Below are positions 18,886 through 28,235 of a stretch of 46,303 nucleotides of DNA, piece after piece. The notes under the pieces were generated by a model. It did no database searches, was not told the DNA's origin, and was given only the letters and a program-made list of their open reading frames with translations. A program made the translations under genes and the position numbers. Position 1 is the stretch's first letter; each line of letters starts with the position of its first letter. This DNA comes from Saprospiraceae bacterium (GTDB lineage Bacteria > Bacteroidota > Bacteroidia > Chitinophagales > Saprospiraceae), in NCBI GenBank assembly GCA_026986005.1, contig JALSPK010000062.1:1-46303 (forward strand), given 5' to 3'.

Positions 18886-19884
18886 TTACTTCAGATTGTA
18901 TTTTCCTAAATCCATTCCAAAGGTTAATTCTTTATTTTCTAGTAATTCTTCAATCTCAACCAAAGACTTTTTACCAAAGTTTCTAAACTTCAATAATTCA
19001 TGCCTTTCGATTTCTACCAATTCACCCAACGTATCAATTTTTGATGCTTTTAAACAGTTGAATGCTCTAACTGACAGGTCTAGGTCCTCCAACTGAGTTT
19101 TCAGCAATTTACGCATATGCAATATATGTTCATCGACAAAGTCTTCACTCTTTTTAGCGGGATCATCAAATGTTATATTCTCATCGGTAATCAACATCAA
19201 ATGTTGAATGAGGATTCTAGAAGCTTGTTTTATAGCCTCCTCAGGATGAATAGTCCCATCTGTTTTTATCTCAATATCAAGTTTTTCATAATCTGTTTTT
19301 TGACCAACTCTCGTATTAGAAACCTTATATGATACATTTTTAATCGGAGTAAAAATCGAATCAACAGGTATTGTACCGATAGGCATTACTGATTCTTTCA
19401 CATCGCCGGCAGGAACATATCCCCTACCCTTGCTAACTGTTAATTCTATTTCAAGGTTAACAAAAGTTTCCATATTACAAATAATTATCTCCGGATTTGT
19501 GATTTCAAAAACATTTGTAAACTTCATAATATCAGCTCCTACAAATTGGTTTTGACCGGAAATAGTCAAATATATTTTTTCATCATCAATTTCTTCCTCC
19601 TCTTCTTCAATAACTTTTTTAAATCGAACTTGTTTAAGATTCAAAATCAAATCAACAACATCTTCGTACACACCTTTAATGGTTGAGAATTCATGATCGA
19701 CGCCGGCAATTCTAATTGCAGATATCGCATATCCCTCAAGAGAAGATAACAAGACTCTTCTAAGAGAATTTCCTAATGTTTGTCCAAAACCGGGTTCCAA
19801 AGGTTTAAATTCAAAAAAACCGTGAAAGTCATCTGATTTTTTTAAATTAATTTTTTCAGGTTTTTGAAAATTTAATATATTCAT
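18886..19884 (-). CDS. rpoA: DNA-directed RNA polymerase subunit alpha
   Basis: The N-terminal domain (about 1-230) drives dimerisation and enzyme assembly, with FGQTLGNSLRRVLLSSLEG (33-51) as the classic conserved stretch. The C-terminal domain (about 255-325), which binds UP elements and activators, is recognised by DLDLSVRAFNCLK and LLKFRNFGKKSLVEIEE. Length 332 is normal. An acidic insertion (EEEEEIDDEK, about 96-105) lies in the N-terminal domain. It sits between rpsD and rplQ. Its 131-base upstream gap contains a 12-bp inverted repeat close to the start codon. Confidence 0.98.
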   Translation of the reverse strand: MNILNFQKPEKINLKKSDDFHGFFEFKPLEPGFGQTLGNSLRRVLLSSLEGYAISAIRIAGVDHEFSTIKGVYEDVVDLILNLKQVRFKKVIEEEEEEIDDEKIYLTISGQNQFVGADIMKFTNVFEITNPEIIICNMETFVNLEIELTVSKGRGYVPAGDVKESVMPIGTIPVDSIFTPIKNVSYKVSNTRVGQKTDYEKLDIEIKTDGTIHPEEAIKQASRILIQHLMLITDENITFDDPAKKSEDFVDEHILHMRKLLKTQLEDLDLSVRAFNCLKASKIDTLGELVEIERHELLKFRNFGKKSLVEIEELLENKELTFGMDLGKYNLK

Positions 19885-19905
19885 ATTCTATTTAATTATT
19901 TATAC

Positions 19906-19944
19906 AACAAAAATCAAAATATATAAATATACTTGATTTTTGTT
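19906..19944 (-). promoter_or_regulatory. Long inverted repeat in the rpoA leader
   Basis: AACAAAAATCAA (19906-19917) and TTGATTTTTGTT (19933-19944) form a perfect 12-bp stem with a 15-base AT-rich loop. It ends about 22 bases before the rpoA start codon. There is no uninterrupted T-tract after the stem, so it is not a standard terminator; a leader structure or a dyad operator are alternatives. Confidence 0.45.
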
Positions 19945-20015
19945 TAATTTTTAAAACAGTACTCAAATGATACTACCTACTAAATAAACCACACAGCCGG
20001 CAAAGGCTATAAAGA

Positions 20016-20624
20016 TTACTTAGAATACAGTTCAACAATCAACTGAGCATTAATGTTTTCAGGTATTTTTTCAACTTCCGGATAAGCGAGAAATTTGCCG
20101 ACACCTTGGTCAGCACTAAATTCTAGCCATCCATACACAGTAGCATTTGAAGACCCCATTGCATTTTTAATAACGTCAAGGTTTTTTGATTTTCCTCTTA
20201 TTGTAATAATATCACCAGCTTTTAACAATGTTGAAGGTATATTATTAACAATTCCATTTAGTACAATGTGTCCATGATTAACTAATTGGCGAGCTGCTCT
20301 TCTCGTAGGAGCAAATCCCAATCTAAACACTGTATTATCCAATCTAGATTCTAATAACTGCAATAAGATATCTCCGGTTACACCATCTTTCCTATTAGCT
20401 CTATCAAATAAATTTCTAAATTGTCTTTCTAATAAACCGTATGTATACTTAGCTTTTTGTTTTTCCATCAACTGAACAGCATAGTCAGACTTTTGCTTTC
20501 TTCTTCTGTTAGGACCATGTTGTCCAGGGGGATATTTTCTTTTTTCAAACGCTCTATCAGCTCCGAAGATTGCTTCTCCGAATTTTCTTGCTATTTTAGT
20601 TTTTGGACCAGTATATCTTGCCAT
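20016..20624 (-). CDS. rpsD: 30S ribosomal protein S4
   Basis: S4 is a primary 16S rRNA binder that nucleates small subunit assembly, and in many bacteria it represses its own operon. The 202-residue protein opens with [17 protein letters not shown] and carries the S4 RNA-binding domain (about 94-155: [27 protein letters not shown]). The N-terminal region has no cysteine zinc knuckle, so this is a zinc-independent form. It follows rpsK by 31 bases and precedes rpoA, the normal alpha-operon order. Confidence 0.97.
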   Translation of the reverse strand: MARYTGPKTKIARKFGEAIFGADRAFEKRKYPPGQHGPNRRRKQKSDYAVQLMEKQKAKYTYGLLERQFRNLFDRANRKDGVTGDILLQLLESRLDNTVFRLGFAPTRRAARQLVNHGHIVLNGIVNNIPSTLLKAGDIITIRGKSKNLDVIKNAMGSSNATVYGWLEFSADQGVGKFLAYPEVEKIPENINAQLIVELYSK

Positions 20625-20655
20625 TTTTTATAATATTATAAATTTCAATCAAAAA

Positions 20656-21045
20656 TTAAACTCTTCTTTTCTTAGGTGGTCTACATCCATTATGAGGTAT
20701 TGGAGTAACATCAATAATTTTTGTAACCTTGATTCCTGTAGCATCAATCTCTCTAATAGCAGCCTCTCTACCAGCTCCAGGGCCTTTCACAAAAACCTCA
20801 ACTGATCTCATACCAGCCTCAAGTGCATCTTGTGCAGCAGTTTTAGCAGCGATTTGTGCAGCATATGGGGTATTCTTTTTTGACCCTCTAAAGCCAGCTT
20901 TACCGGCAGATCCCCAAGAGACAACTTCTCCTTTACTATTAGTCAATGTAACTATTACATTATTAAAAGAAGCTTGTATATATGCTCTACCTTTCGGCTC
21001 GACATTAACTTTTCTAACTTTTTTATTTTTTCTTGCTTTTGCCAT
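20656..21045 (-). CDS. rpsK: 30S ribosomal protein S11
   Basis: S11 shapes the platform of the small subunit near the mRNA exit. The 129-residue protein shows the family motifs [29 protein letters not shown] and the C-terminal [16 protein letters not shown]. It lies between rpsM and rpsD with gaps of about 30 bases, consistent with one transcript. A basic N-terminal extension (about 1-15) is typical of Bacteroidota. Confidence 0.97.
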   Translation of the reverse strand: MAKARKNKKVRKVNVEPKGRAYIQASFNNVIVTLTNSKGEVVSWGSAGKAGFRGSKKNTPYAAQIAAKTAAQDALEAGMRSVEVFVKGPGAGREAAIREIDATGIKVTKIIDVTPIPHNGCRPPKKRRV

Positions 21046-21077
21046 AACTATAATTCATCTATTTAATATAAAGTTAT

Positions 21078-21455
21078 TTATTTAACTGCTTTCTTTTTAT
21101 TAGCAACGGTTTTCTTTCTTCCTTTACGAGTCCTCGCATTAGTTTTAGTCTTTTGCCCTCTAACAGGAAGACCTTTTCTATGACGCAATCCACGATAACT
21201 CGCAATATCCATCAAACGTTTAATACTTTGCTTAACCTCAGATCTTAATTCCCCTTCAACAGTATAATCTTCTTGTATAATCATTACGATTTCACGAATA
21301 TTATCATCTGTCCATTGATTGACTTTTGTATTCTCATCAATACCTGCTTTTCGAAGAATATCTGCAGCGCGAGTCCTACCGATCCCATAAATATAGGTCA
21401 AACCGATTACACCTCTTTTGTTCTTAGGAATATCTACTCCTGTAATTCTTGCCAT
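21078..21455 (-). CDS. rpsM: 30S ribosomal protein S13
   Basis: S13 sits in the small subunit head and contacts the large subunit and P-site tRNA. The 125-residue protein starts [26 protein letters not shown] and ends in a basic tail. [25 protein letters not shown] (about 94-118) is the strongly conserved signature. It follows rpmJ by 15 bases, as usual at the head of the alpha operon. Confidence 0.97.
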   Translation of the reverse strand: MARITGVDIPKNKRGVIGLTYIYGIGRTRAADILRKAGIDENTKVNQWTDDNIREIVMIIQEDYTVEGELRSEVKQSIKRLMDIASYRGLRHRKGLPVRGQKTKTNARTRKGRKKTVANKKKAVK

Positions 21456-21470
21456 AATATAAAAATTTTA

Positions 21471-21587
21471 TTAACCTTGACGTTGTTTAAACTTAGGATT
21501 CTTTTTATTAATAACATACAACTTCCCTTTCCTTCTCACTACCTTACAGTCTGCTGACCGTTTTTTAATTGATGCTTTCACTTTCAT
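21471..21587 (-). CDS. rpmJ: 50S ribosomal protein L36 (zinc-independent form)
   Basis: A 38-codon gene reads [20 protein letters not shown] and ends with KFKQRQG, the L36 hallmark. L36 is the smallest large-subunit protein and stabilises 23S rRNA near the stalk base. Of the four zinc ligands in the classical form (C11, C14, C27, H33), only C14 remains, so it is the C-minus type, expected to work without zinc. It lies between infA and rpsM, the conserved position, with 38 bases to infA. Confidence 0.96.
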   Translation of the reverse strand: MKVKASIKKRSADCKVVRRKGKLYVINKKNPKFKQRQG

Positions 21588-21625
21588 CTCTATAATATTT
21601 TATTAAATCCTTAAATAATTTAATT

Positions 21626-21844
21626 CTATTTGTATCTATATGTAATTCTTCCACGAGTCAAATCATATGGAGAAATCTCAACTTTCACTTTATCCCCAGG
21701 CAAAATTCTAATATAAAACATTCTCATTTTACCTGAAATAGTTGCTATAATCAAATGGTCATTTTGAAGCCGTACTCTAAACATCGCATTTGAGAGTGAT
21801 TCTTCAATAATTCCATCCTGCTCTATAAGTTTTTGTTTTGCCAT
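21626..21844 (-). CDS. infA: Translation initiation factor IF-1
   Basis: IF-1 occupies the ribosomal A site during initiation and assists IF-2 and IF-3. The 72-residue protein is one OB-fold with the conserved [35 protein letters not shown] and [13 protein letters not shown] segments. It lies between map and rpmJ. A sequence close to a Bacteroidota -7 box (TAATTTCG on the minus strand, near 21850-21857) lies just upstream, so an internal promoter is possible but unproven. Confidence 0.97.
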   Translation of the reverse strand: MAKQKLIEQDGIIEESLSNAMFRVRLQNDHLIIATISGKMRMFYIRILPGDKVKVEISPYDLTRGRITYRYK

Positions 21845-21879
21845 AATTCAAATTGGGTCGCGAAATTACAATTTATTTT

Positions 21880-22686
21880 TTATAATTGCTTAATATTTAC
21901 GTTATTTTTAATTGATTCTTCAACAATTTCATGATTTGACAACAATTCTGCCTTTTTTTTCCTAATAACTACAGAATGTTCGTAATGAGCTGATGGCTTT
22001 CTATCTCTTGTAACAATTGTCCATCCATCTCTTAAAACCCTAACCCTTTTTGTTCCCATGTTAACCATCGGCTCTATTGCAATAGTCATCCCCTCTTTCA
22101 AAACAGGCCCTCTACCTCTCTTTCCAAAATTAGGTACTTCAGGATCCTCATGCAAATCTTTTCCTACTCCATGACCCACCAACTCTCTAACTACACCATA
22201 GCCCAAAGTTTTCTCCGTATATTTTTGAATAGCATAACCTATATCACCAACTCTTTTACCAGCTATTGCTTGTTCTATTCCTAAATACAAACTCTTATTT
22301 GTAGCTCTTAACAAATCCATAGTCTCTTCATCAACATCTCCTACAGCAAATGTATATGCGGCATCTCCGTGAAAACCGTTCATAAACACGCCACAGTCTA
22401 TAGACACAATATCACCATTTTTTATTTCAACTTTTGAAGGAATACCATGCACTACAGCATCATTGACTGAGATACATAATGCAGCTGGAAATCCTTGATA
22501 TCCTTTAAATGATGGTATTCCACCATTATCTCTTATAAGCTCTTCAGCTTTTTTATCAAGTGCCCTTCCAGAAATTCCCGGTTTCAACATTTCTCCCATT
22601 AGAGAAAGTGTTTTTGAAACCAACAAATCACTTTTTCTTATTAATTCAATCTCTTCTTCTGTCTTAATATAAATTTTCTTCCCCAC
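21880..22686 (-). CDS. map: Type I methionine aminopeptidase
   Basis: It removes the N-terminal methionine from nascent proteins. The di-metal site is intact: the two aspartates in SIDCGVFMNGFHGDAAYTF, the histidine of GHGVGKDLHEDP and the glutamates in AIEPMVN and YEHSVV. The start is uncertain: no ATG precedes the conserved IYIKTEEEIELIRKSD. I chose GTG at 22686, 11 bases after the secY stop. A TTG at 22713 would add nine residues and overlap secY by 17 bases. It is co-transcribed with secY, as in many bacteria, linking secretion and N-terminal processing to the ribosomal genes. Confidence 0.95.
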   Translation of the reverse strand: MGKKIYIKTEEEIELIRKSDLLVSKTLSLMGEMLKPGISGRALDKKAEELIRDNGGIPSFKGYQGFPAALCISVNDAVVHGIPSKVEIKNGDIVSIDCGVFMNGFHGDAAYTFAVGDVDEETMDLLRATNKSLYLGIEQAIAGKRVGDIGYAIQKYTEKTLGYGVVRELVGHGVGKDLHEDPEVPNFGKRGRGPVLKEGMTIAIEPMVNMGTKRVRVLRDGWTIVTRDRKPSAHYEHSVVIRKKKAELLSNHEIVEESIKNNVNIKQL

Positions 22687-22696
22687 TACTTCTATA

Positions 22697-24073
22697 TTAC
22701 ATTCCTGAACCAATAGGATTCAATCCACCGGAATTTCTTCCTTTCAATTTACCTGACTTCACCAATCCATCGTATTTTCTCATTAGCAGATGACTCTCTA
22801 TCTGCTGCATAGTATCTAATACAACTCCTACCAGAATCAATAATGACGTACCTCCAAAAAACAATGCAAATGCTTGATTTACTCCAAAAGCAGCAACGAA
22901 AGCAGGAAATATCGATATAAATCCCAAAAATACTGAACCTGGTAATGTGATTTTAGTCACAACAGAATCAATATATTCTTCAGTAGACTTTCCCGGTTTT
23001 ACTCCGGGAATAAAAGCATTCATCCTCTTCAAATAGTCAGAATATTGCTTTGGATTAACAATCAATGCAGTATAAACATACGTAAAAATAACAACTAATA
23101 AGAAAAACAAAATATTATAAACAGGAGAATCCCATCTATTCAATGCAGTCAACATACTACCTGCTGAATTTCCGCCTTTTGATACCCATTGCATTACAGT
23201 AACAGGCAAAAACATTATGGCCTGAGCAAAAATGATAGGCATAACTCCGGCAGCATTTACCTTTACAGGAATATAGTCTCTTGCACCTGCAACCGGTATT
23301 TGACTAGCCCCTTTACCAACCATTTTTTTTGCAAATTGTACAGGAATCTTCCTTACTCCTTGTGTAATAAGAACAGTTAAAAGGACAATAGCAAACAAGG
23401 CAACCAATTCAATCACAAAAACAATCAATCCACCATTTTTGGCTAGTTGAGCTTGGATTTCCGCAAAGAAAGCACTAGGCAATCTTGAAATAATACCAAT
23501 CATAATCAACAATGAAATACCATTTCCAATACCTCTATCAGTAATCCTTTCACCCAGCCACATAGCAAATACAGTACCTGTAGTTAGTATTATAATATTG
23601 GTAATCCAAAACACATAAGGATTAACTGAAGGATCCATCGCTCCTGCAGAAACAATTGTAGTAAGATATCCACCTCCTTGAACCAATGTAATCAAAACAG
23701 TCAAATAACGTGTAATTTGGTTTATTTTATTACGTCCTGACTCACCTTCTTTCTCTTGCAAACGTTGGAAATAAGGTACTGCAAAACCCAGTAATTGTAC
23801 AATAATTGAAGCAGTAATATAAGGCATAATACCTAACGCAAAAATGGAAGCTTTAAACAAAGCCCCACCTGTAAATGTATTTAATAAGCCTAATATATCA
23901 TTAGCTCCCCGACCTTGAACAGCCTTTAACAAAACTTGAGGCATAACTCCGGGAAGAGCAACATAAGAACCAAATCTATATATTGCAATCATAGCAACCG
24001 TAAATAATATCCTTTTACGAAGCTCCTCAATCTTCCAAATATTCTTAATACTGTCAATAAATTCTTTCATCAA
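22697..24073 (-). CDS. secY: Protein translocase subunit SecY
   Basis: SecY forms the protein-conducting channel of the inner membrane. The 458-residue protein has ten hydrophobic segments. Characteristic stretches include IYRFGSYVALPGV near the first segment, ALGIMPYITASIIVQLL in the second (the lateral gate region), GERITDRGIGNGISLLI and the cytosolic loop GVRKIPVQFAKK that contacts the ribosome and SecA. Start MMKEFIDSIKNIWKIEELRKRI is normal for the phylum. It lies in the spc operon, 7 bases after rplO and just before map. Confidence 0.97.
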   Translation of the reverse strand: MMKEFIDSIKNIWKIEELRKRILFTVAMIAIYRFGSYVALPGVMPQVLLKAVQGRGANDILGLLNTFTGGALFKASIFALGIMPYITASIIVQLLGFAVPYFQRLQEKEGESGRNKINQITRYLTVLITLVQGGGYLTTIVSAGAMDPSVNPYVFWITNIIILTTGTVFAMWLGERITDRGIGNGISLLIMIGIISRLPSAFFAEIQAQLAKNGGLIVFVIELVALFAIVLLTVLITQGVRKIPVQFAKKMVGKGASQIPVAGARDYIPVKVNAAGVMPIIFAQAIMFLPVTVMQWVSKGGNSAGSMLTALNRWDSPVYNILFFLLVVIFTYVYTALIVNPKQYSDYLKRMNAFIPGVKPGKSTEEYIDSVVTKITLPGSVFLGFISIFPAFVAAFGVNQAFALFFGGTSLLILVGVVLDTMQQIESHLLMRKYDGLVKSGKLKGRNSGGLNPIGSGM

Positions 24074-24080
24074 TTATTAT

Positions 24081-24530
24081 TTAAGCTAATGTAATACTTC
24101 CTCCTTTACCTTCAATCTTCACTTTTGCTGTCTCTGAAAATTTATGAGCCTTTATGTTCAATGCTTTTTCACATTCTCCGTTTCCTAATACTTTAATCAA
24201 ATCGTTTTTTCCAATGATCCCTTTTGATAGTAGAAACTCAGGATTAATATCAGAAACTGAATATTTTTCACTAATTGCTTGCAATCTATCAACATTTATC
24301 GCAACATAAGCAACTCGAAATGGATTCTTGAAGCCTCGCTTTGGCAAACGCATTTGCAAAGGGGTTTGACCACCTTCATAATTTCTCTTTCTTGACCAAC
24401 CTGCACGAGATTGAGCTCCTTTATGTCCTCTCGTAGAAGTACCACCTTTACCGGATCCTTGTCCTCTACCGATTACTTTCCTAGCTTTTTTAACCGCACC
24501 CTTCGCAGGCTTAAGATTATGCAATTCCAT
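24081..24530 (-). CDS. rplO: 50S ribosomal protein L15
   Basis: L15 is a late assembly protein of the large subunit. The first 50 residues are the extended glycine-rich tail (AKGAVKKARKVIGRGQGSGKGG, then TSTRGHKGAQSRAG) that threads into rRNA. The globular part (about 60-149) includes PLQMRLPKRGF. At 149 residues it is of normal length. It follows rpmD by 18 bases and precedes secY by 7. Confidence 0.97.
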   Translation of the reverse strand: MELHNLKPAKGAVKKARKVIGRGQGSGKGGTSTRGHKGAQSRAGWSRKRNYEGGQTPLQMRLPKRGFKNPFRVAYVAINVDRLQAISEKYSVSDINPEFLLSKGIIGKNDLIKVLGNGECEKALNIKAHKFSETAKVKIEGKGGSITLA

Positions 24531-24548
24531 CTTTATATATTTTAAATA

Positions 24549-24722
24549 TTAAATTTCTTCAATAGTTACCAAGTGGCTGATCTTATCAACCATACCTTTA
24601 AGCGAAGGATTTAATTCAATTTCCACGCTTTTTCTAATTCCCCTAAGTCCCAATGATTTCAAAGTTTCCTTCTGTTTCTTTGTCTGACCAATAGAACTTT
24701 TTATTTGAGTAATTCTAATCAT
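24549..24722 (-). CDS. rpmD: 50S ribosomal protein L30
   Basis: A 57-codon gene beginning MIRITQIKSSIGQTKKQKET and containing SLGLRGIRKSVE, the L30 signature; it ends LVTIEEI. L30 is a small alpha/beta protein on the surface of the large subunit. Its location between rpsE (14 bases away) and rplO is the canonical spc-operon position. Start and stop codons are clear. Confidence 0.96.
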   Translation of the reverse strand: MIRITQIKSSIGQTKKQKETLKSLGLRGIRKSVEIELNPSLKGMVDKISHLVTIEEI

Positions 24723-24736
24723 CTTAAAAATATTTT

Positions 24737-25258
24737 CTAACCGTTATACAATTTGTCCAAATCAATACCTCTCTCCTGAGCAACTTGGTACGGATCTCTC
24801 AATTTCATCAAAGCATCTAATGTAGCCTTTATCACATTATGAGGATTTGAAGACCCCTGAGCTTTTGCAAGGACATTGTGATATCCTGCAGTTTCCAATA
24901 CAGCACGCATCGCACCACCAGCTATAACACCGGTACCTTGAGACGCAGGCTTTATCAATATTCTTCCACCACCATATTTACCTAACTGCTCGTGAGGAAT
25001 TGTTCCTTTCAATATTGGCACTTTTATCAAGTTTTTCTTAGCTACTTCCGTTGCCTTACCTATAGCTTCAGATACATCTCTAGACTTACCTAATCCATAA
25101 CCTATCACTCCGGCACCATCTCCAACAACTACTAATGCTGCAAAACTAAAAGTTCTACCCCCTTTAGTAACTTTTGTAACTCTATTAAGGGTAACTAATT
25201 TTTCTTTTAATTCGCTTATATCTGTAGGTTTAACTCTACTATTTCTGTTATTTCCCAT
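24737..25258 (-). CDS. rpsE: 30S ribosomal protein S5
   Basis: S5 contributes to mRNA entry and decoding fidelity. The 173-residue protein has the N-terminal double-stranded RNA-binding fold ([19 protein letters not shown], then [20 protein letters not shown]) and the C-terminal domain with [19 protein letters not shown] and [16 protein letters not shown]. It lies between rplR and rpmD with short gaps in the spc operon. No unusual residues were noticed in the region where spectinomycin-resistance changes are known. Confidence 0.97.
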   Translation of the reverse strand: MGNNRNSRVKPTDISELKEKLVTLNRVTKVTKGGRTFSFAALVVVGDGAGVIGYGLGKSRDVSEAIGKATEVAKKNLIKVPILKGTIPHEQLGKYGGGRILIKPASQGTGVIAGGAMRAVLETAGYHNVLAKAQGSSNPHNVIKATLDALMKLRDPYQVAQERGIDLDKLYNG

Positions 25259-25272
25259 TTTATAATTGTTTA

Positions 25273-25632
25273 TTAGAATTTCAATCCACCTTCTCTAGCA
25301 CCTTCAGCAAGAGATTTAACCAATCCATGATAAATGTATCCGCTTCTATCAAATACTACGTTCTCAACACTACTATCGAGTGCTCTTTTCGCTAAGTTAA
25401 TACCAACTTGCTTTGCAACTTCCGTCTTTGTACCTTTAGACAAATCTTTATCTCTGAATGAAGCACTTGCAAGAGTAACAGCATTAACATCATCAATCAA
25501 TTGAGCTGAAACACCTTTATTACTTTTAAAAACTGATAGTCTTGGTATCTCCGGTGTACCTACGACATTTTTACGAATTCCAAAATGAATCCTTCTGCGT
25601 CTTTTTACTTTTTTACTAGTTCTTTTTCTCAT
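25273..25632 (-). CDS. rplR: 50S ribosomal protein L18
   Basis: L18 binds 5S rRNA together with L5 and L25. The 119-residue protein has the basic N-terminus ([23 protein letters not shown]) and ends with the family motif [26 protein letters not shown] (about 94-119). It is positioned between rplF and rpsE as expected. Confidence 0.97.
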   Translation of the reverse strand: MRKRTSKKVKRRRRIHFGIRKNVVGTPEIPRLSVFKSNKGVSAQLIDDVNAVTLASASFRDKDLSKGTKTEVAKQVGINLAKRALDSSVENVVFDRSGYIYHGLVKSLAEGAREGGLKF

Positions 25633-25658
25633 TTCTTTAAATCTTAAATATTTTTAAA

Positions 25659-26213
25659 TTAAGCACCAGCAGACTTACCAACTTTTCTTCTAATTTCTTC
25701 ACCTTTATATCTAACTCCTTTACCTTTGTAAGGCTCAGGTTTACGATATGCTTTAATCTTTGCTGCAACTTGCCCAACCAATTGTTTATCAATACCTGAT
25801 ATTATTATTAAAGGATTTTTCCCTTTTTCTGTTACTGTTTCCAATTGTAACTCATCAGGAATTGCAAAATAAATTGGATGTGAAAATCCTAATTGCATTT
25901 CAAGTAAATTTCCGGTATTTGCAGCTCTAAATCCAACTCCGACCAATTCCAATTCTTTTTTAAAGCCATTTGTTACACCCTCAACCATATTATTAATCAA
26001 AGATCTATACAATCCATGTATAGATTTATGACGAATAGAATCTGTTGGTCTGGCGACAGTTAATGTTCCATCCTCTATCTTTATTTCCAAGTCTTGATCT
26101 ACCTGCTGAGTCAAAACTCCTTTACTTCCTTTTACCGTAACTAGATTACCCTTACTGATATCTATCTCAACTCCTGCGGGTATACTTATCGGTGCATTAC
26201 CAATTCTTGACAT
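25659..26213 (-). CDS. rplF: 50S ribosomal protein L6
   Basis: L6 lies near the factor-binding site and sarcin-ricin loop. Two similar alpha/beta repeats are visible in the 184-residue protein. It starts MSRIGNAPISIPAGVEI, and the C-terminal signature is IKAYRKPEPYKGKGVRYKGE (about 152-171). It is in spc-operon order between rpsH and rplR. Confidence 0.97.
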   Translation of the reverse strand: MSRIGNAPISIPAGVEIDISKGNLVTVKGSKGVLTQQVDQDLEIKIEDGTLTVARPTDSIRHKSIHGLYRSLINNMVEGVTNGFKKELELVGVGFRAANTGNLLEMQLGFSHPIYFAIPDELQLETVTEKGKNPLIIISGIDKQLVGQVAAKIKAYRKPEPYKGKGVRYKGEEIRRKVGKSAGA

Positions 26214-26233
26214 TTCTTAAAAGTTTAAATTTT

Positions 26234-26635
26234 TTAATATACTAAACACAATACCTCTCCTCCCACATTTTCTCTCCTAGCTGCTTTATCTGTCATCACT
26301 CCTTTTGAAGTAGAAACAATGGCTATACCTAGCCCATTAATCACTCTAGGTAATTTATCGGCAGCAAAATACTGTCTTAACCCCGGTTTACTCAACCGCT
26401 TCATACTTTTTATAACCGGCTCATTAGTCAAAGGGTTATATTTTAAAGCTATAAAAATCTTTCCTGATTTTCCGTCCTTTTCAAATTTATACTTTAAAAT
26501 ATATCCTTGATCATAAAGAATCTCAGTCATTTTTCTTTTCATCTTTGACCCGGGAATAATAACCATTCTATGGTTTGCCATCTGTGCATTTCTAATGCGA
26601 GTCAAATAATCTGATATTGGATCTGTTACTGTCAT
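26234..26635 (-). CDS. rpsH: 30S ribosomal protein S8
   Basis: S8 binds the central domain of 16S rRNA and represses the spc operon in E. coli by binding its mRNA. The 133-residue protein has [14 protein letters not shown] at the start and the conserved C-terminal [28 protein letters not shown]. It follows rpsN by 19 bases. Whether S8 regulates this operon cannot be decided here. Confidence 0.97.
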   Translation of the reverse strand: MTVTDPISDYLTRIRNAQMANHRMVIIPGSKMKRKMTEILYDQGYILKYKFEKDGKSGKIFIALKYNPLTNEPVIKSMKRLSKPGLRQYFAADKLPRVINGLGIAIVSTSKGVMTDKAARRENVGGEVLCLVY

Positions 26636-26654
26636 AATAATCTAATTATTTTTT

Positions 26655-26924
26655 TTACCAACTGGCTTTTGTTACACCAGGAATTTTACCATCTAACGCC
26701 ATTTCTCTAAATTTCACTCTACAAATACCAAATCTTCTAATATATCCTTTTGGTCTTCCTGTTAATTTACACCTATTGTGTAACCTAATAGGATTAGAAT
26801 TTTTTGGTAATTTATCTAATTCATCCCAATTTCCTTCTTCTTTTAGCTTTTTACGCTTGGCTGCGTATTTATTTACGAGCTTTTTTCTCTTTTCCTCTCT
26901 TGCTATAAGTGATTTTCTCGCCAT
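26655..26924 (-). CDS. rpsN: 30S ribosomal protein S14 (long, zinc-independent form)
   Basis: The 89-residue protein is the long class of S14, with an N-terminal helical extension ([24 protein letters not shown]) before the conserved core [25 protein letters not shown] (about 51-75). The short 61-residue class has two CxxC pairs binding zinc; here only two single cysteines remain, so zinc is not needed. S14 helps form the small subunit head. It lies between rplE (6 bases) and rpsH. Confidence 0.97.
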   Translation of the reverse strand: MARKSLIAREEKRKKLVNKYAAKRKKLKEEGNWDELDKLPKNSNPIRLHNRCKLTGRPKGYIRRFGICRVKFREMALDGKIPGVTKASW

Positions 26925-26930
26925 TATGAT

Positions 26931-27488
26931 TTATTTTCTTTGATTTTTAAAAGGCATTCCAAAATGTTTTAATAATGCTAATGCTTCAGCATCAGTCTCC
27001 GCTGTGGTAACAAAAGTTATATCCATTCCCAATACTCTATTAACTTTATCCAATTGAATTTCAGGAAAAATTGTATGCTCTTCAACACCCATAGAATAGT
27101 TTCCTCTTCCGTCAAAACTCTTATCGTTGATTCCTCTAAAATCCTTTACTCGCGGTAAAGCAACAGAAATCAATCTATCTAAAAATTCATACATCTTTTC
27201 ACGTCTCAATGTCACTTTAGTACCTACACTCTGTCCTTCTCTAAGTTTAAAATTAGAAACAGACTTCTTCGCTTTTATCGAGATAACTTTTTGACCGACT
27301 ATTGCAGCTAAATCTTTCATAGCTTCATCAATAATCTTCTTATCCTGTGTTGCATCACCCAAACCTTGATTAATAGAAATCTTAACAAGTTTTGGTACTT
27401 GCATTGAAGATTTGTAATTAAACTCCTCTTTCATTTTAGGAATAATCACCTCTTCATACTGTTTTTTTAATCTTGGACTATAACTCAT
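26931..27488 (-). CDS. rplE: 50S ribosomal protein L5
   Basis: L5 binds 5S rRNA in the central protuberance and contacts P-site tRNA. The 185-residue protein contains PKLVKISINQGLGDA, the VTLRREKMYEFLDRLI segment and RVKDFRGINDKSFDGRGNYSMGVEEH. Its ATG overlaps the last base of the rplX stop codon (TAATG at 27486-27490), indicating coupled translation. Gene order rplX-rplE-rpsN is standard. Confidence 0.97.
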   Translation of the reverse strand: MSYSPRLKKQYEEVIIPKMKEEFNYKSSMQVPKLVKISINQGLGDATQDKKIIDEAMKDLAAIVGQKVISIKAKKSVSNFKLREGQSVGTKVTLRREKMYEFLDRLISVALPRVKDFRGINDKSFDGRGNYSMGVEEHTIFPEIQLDKVNRVLGMDITFVTTAETDAEALALLKHFGMPFKNQRK

Positions 27489-27820
27489 TACTTAATAATT
27501 TCTCCTGATTTTTTAGAATAACGTACCATTTTACCATCTAGCAATTTTCGACCTATTCTGGTCGCTTCACCGGTTTTAGGATCTACGAGCATAATATTAG
27601 AGATATGTATCGGTGCCTCTCTTTCAATAATCCCACCTTGCGATTCGTTAGTAGGCTTTTGATGTTTTTTTATAAAATTCACACCTTCTACCAATGCTCT
27701 ATATTTTTTTGGAAACACTTCCAATACTCTTCCTTTTTTACCTTTATACGCACCTTCAGTTACGATTACTTCGTCTCCTTTTTTGATGTGTATTTTTTTT
27801 GCAAATCTATCTGATGCCAT
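27488..27820 (-). CDS. rplX: 50S ribosomal protein L24
   Basis: L24 initiates large subunit assembly and lies near the exit tunnel. The 110-residue protein contains a KOW motif ([23 protein letters not shown], about 13-35) and the later [21 protein letters not shown] signature. It follows rplN by 19 bases and overlaps rplE by one base. Confidence 0.97.
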   Translation of the reverse strand: MASDRFAKKIHIKKGDEVIVTEGAYKGKKGRVLEVFPKKYRALVEGVNFIKKHQKPTNESQGGIIEREAPIHISNIMLVDPKTGEATRIGRKLLDGKMVRYSKKSGEIIK

Positions 27821-27839
27821 AACAATAATAATTTATTTT

Positions 27840-28205
27840 TTATAATACCTCCGGTGCCAAAGATACTATTTTCATATAATCCTCACCACGAAGTTCACGT
27901 GCTACAGGTCCAAAAATACGAGTTCCTCTAGGGTCACCACCTTCATTTAAAAGAACAACAGCATTTTCATCAAATTTTATATAGGAACCATCACTTCTTC
28001 TGATTTCCTTTTTAGTTCTCACAACAACAGCTTTCGTCACAGTACCTTTTTTGATACCGGTCGGTGTAGTACTTTTAACAGTAACTACTATTTTATCACC
28101 GACATGCGCATATCTTCTCTTACTGCCTCCCAATACTTTTATACAAAGCACTTCTTTCGCACCGCTATTATCAGCTACCTTCAATCTAGATTCTTGTTGT
28201 ATCAT
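27840..28205 (-). CDS. rplN: 50S ribosomal protein L14
   Basis: L14 binds 23S rRNA at the subunit interface and is the docking site for the silencing factor RsfS. The 121-residue beta-barrel protein starts [27 protein letters not shown] and ends [23 protein letters not shown], both highly conserved. It is placed between rpsQ and rplX. Confidence 0.98.
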   Translation of the reverse strand: MIQQESRLKVADNSGAKEVLCIKVLGGSKRRYAHVGDKIVVTVKSTTPTGIKKGTVTKAVVVRTKKEIRRSDGSYIKFDENAVVLLNEGGDPRGTRIFGPVARELRGEDYMKIVSLAPEVL

Positions 28206-28235
28206 GATTTATTTTTTAATTTATTACTCAGAAAA

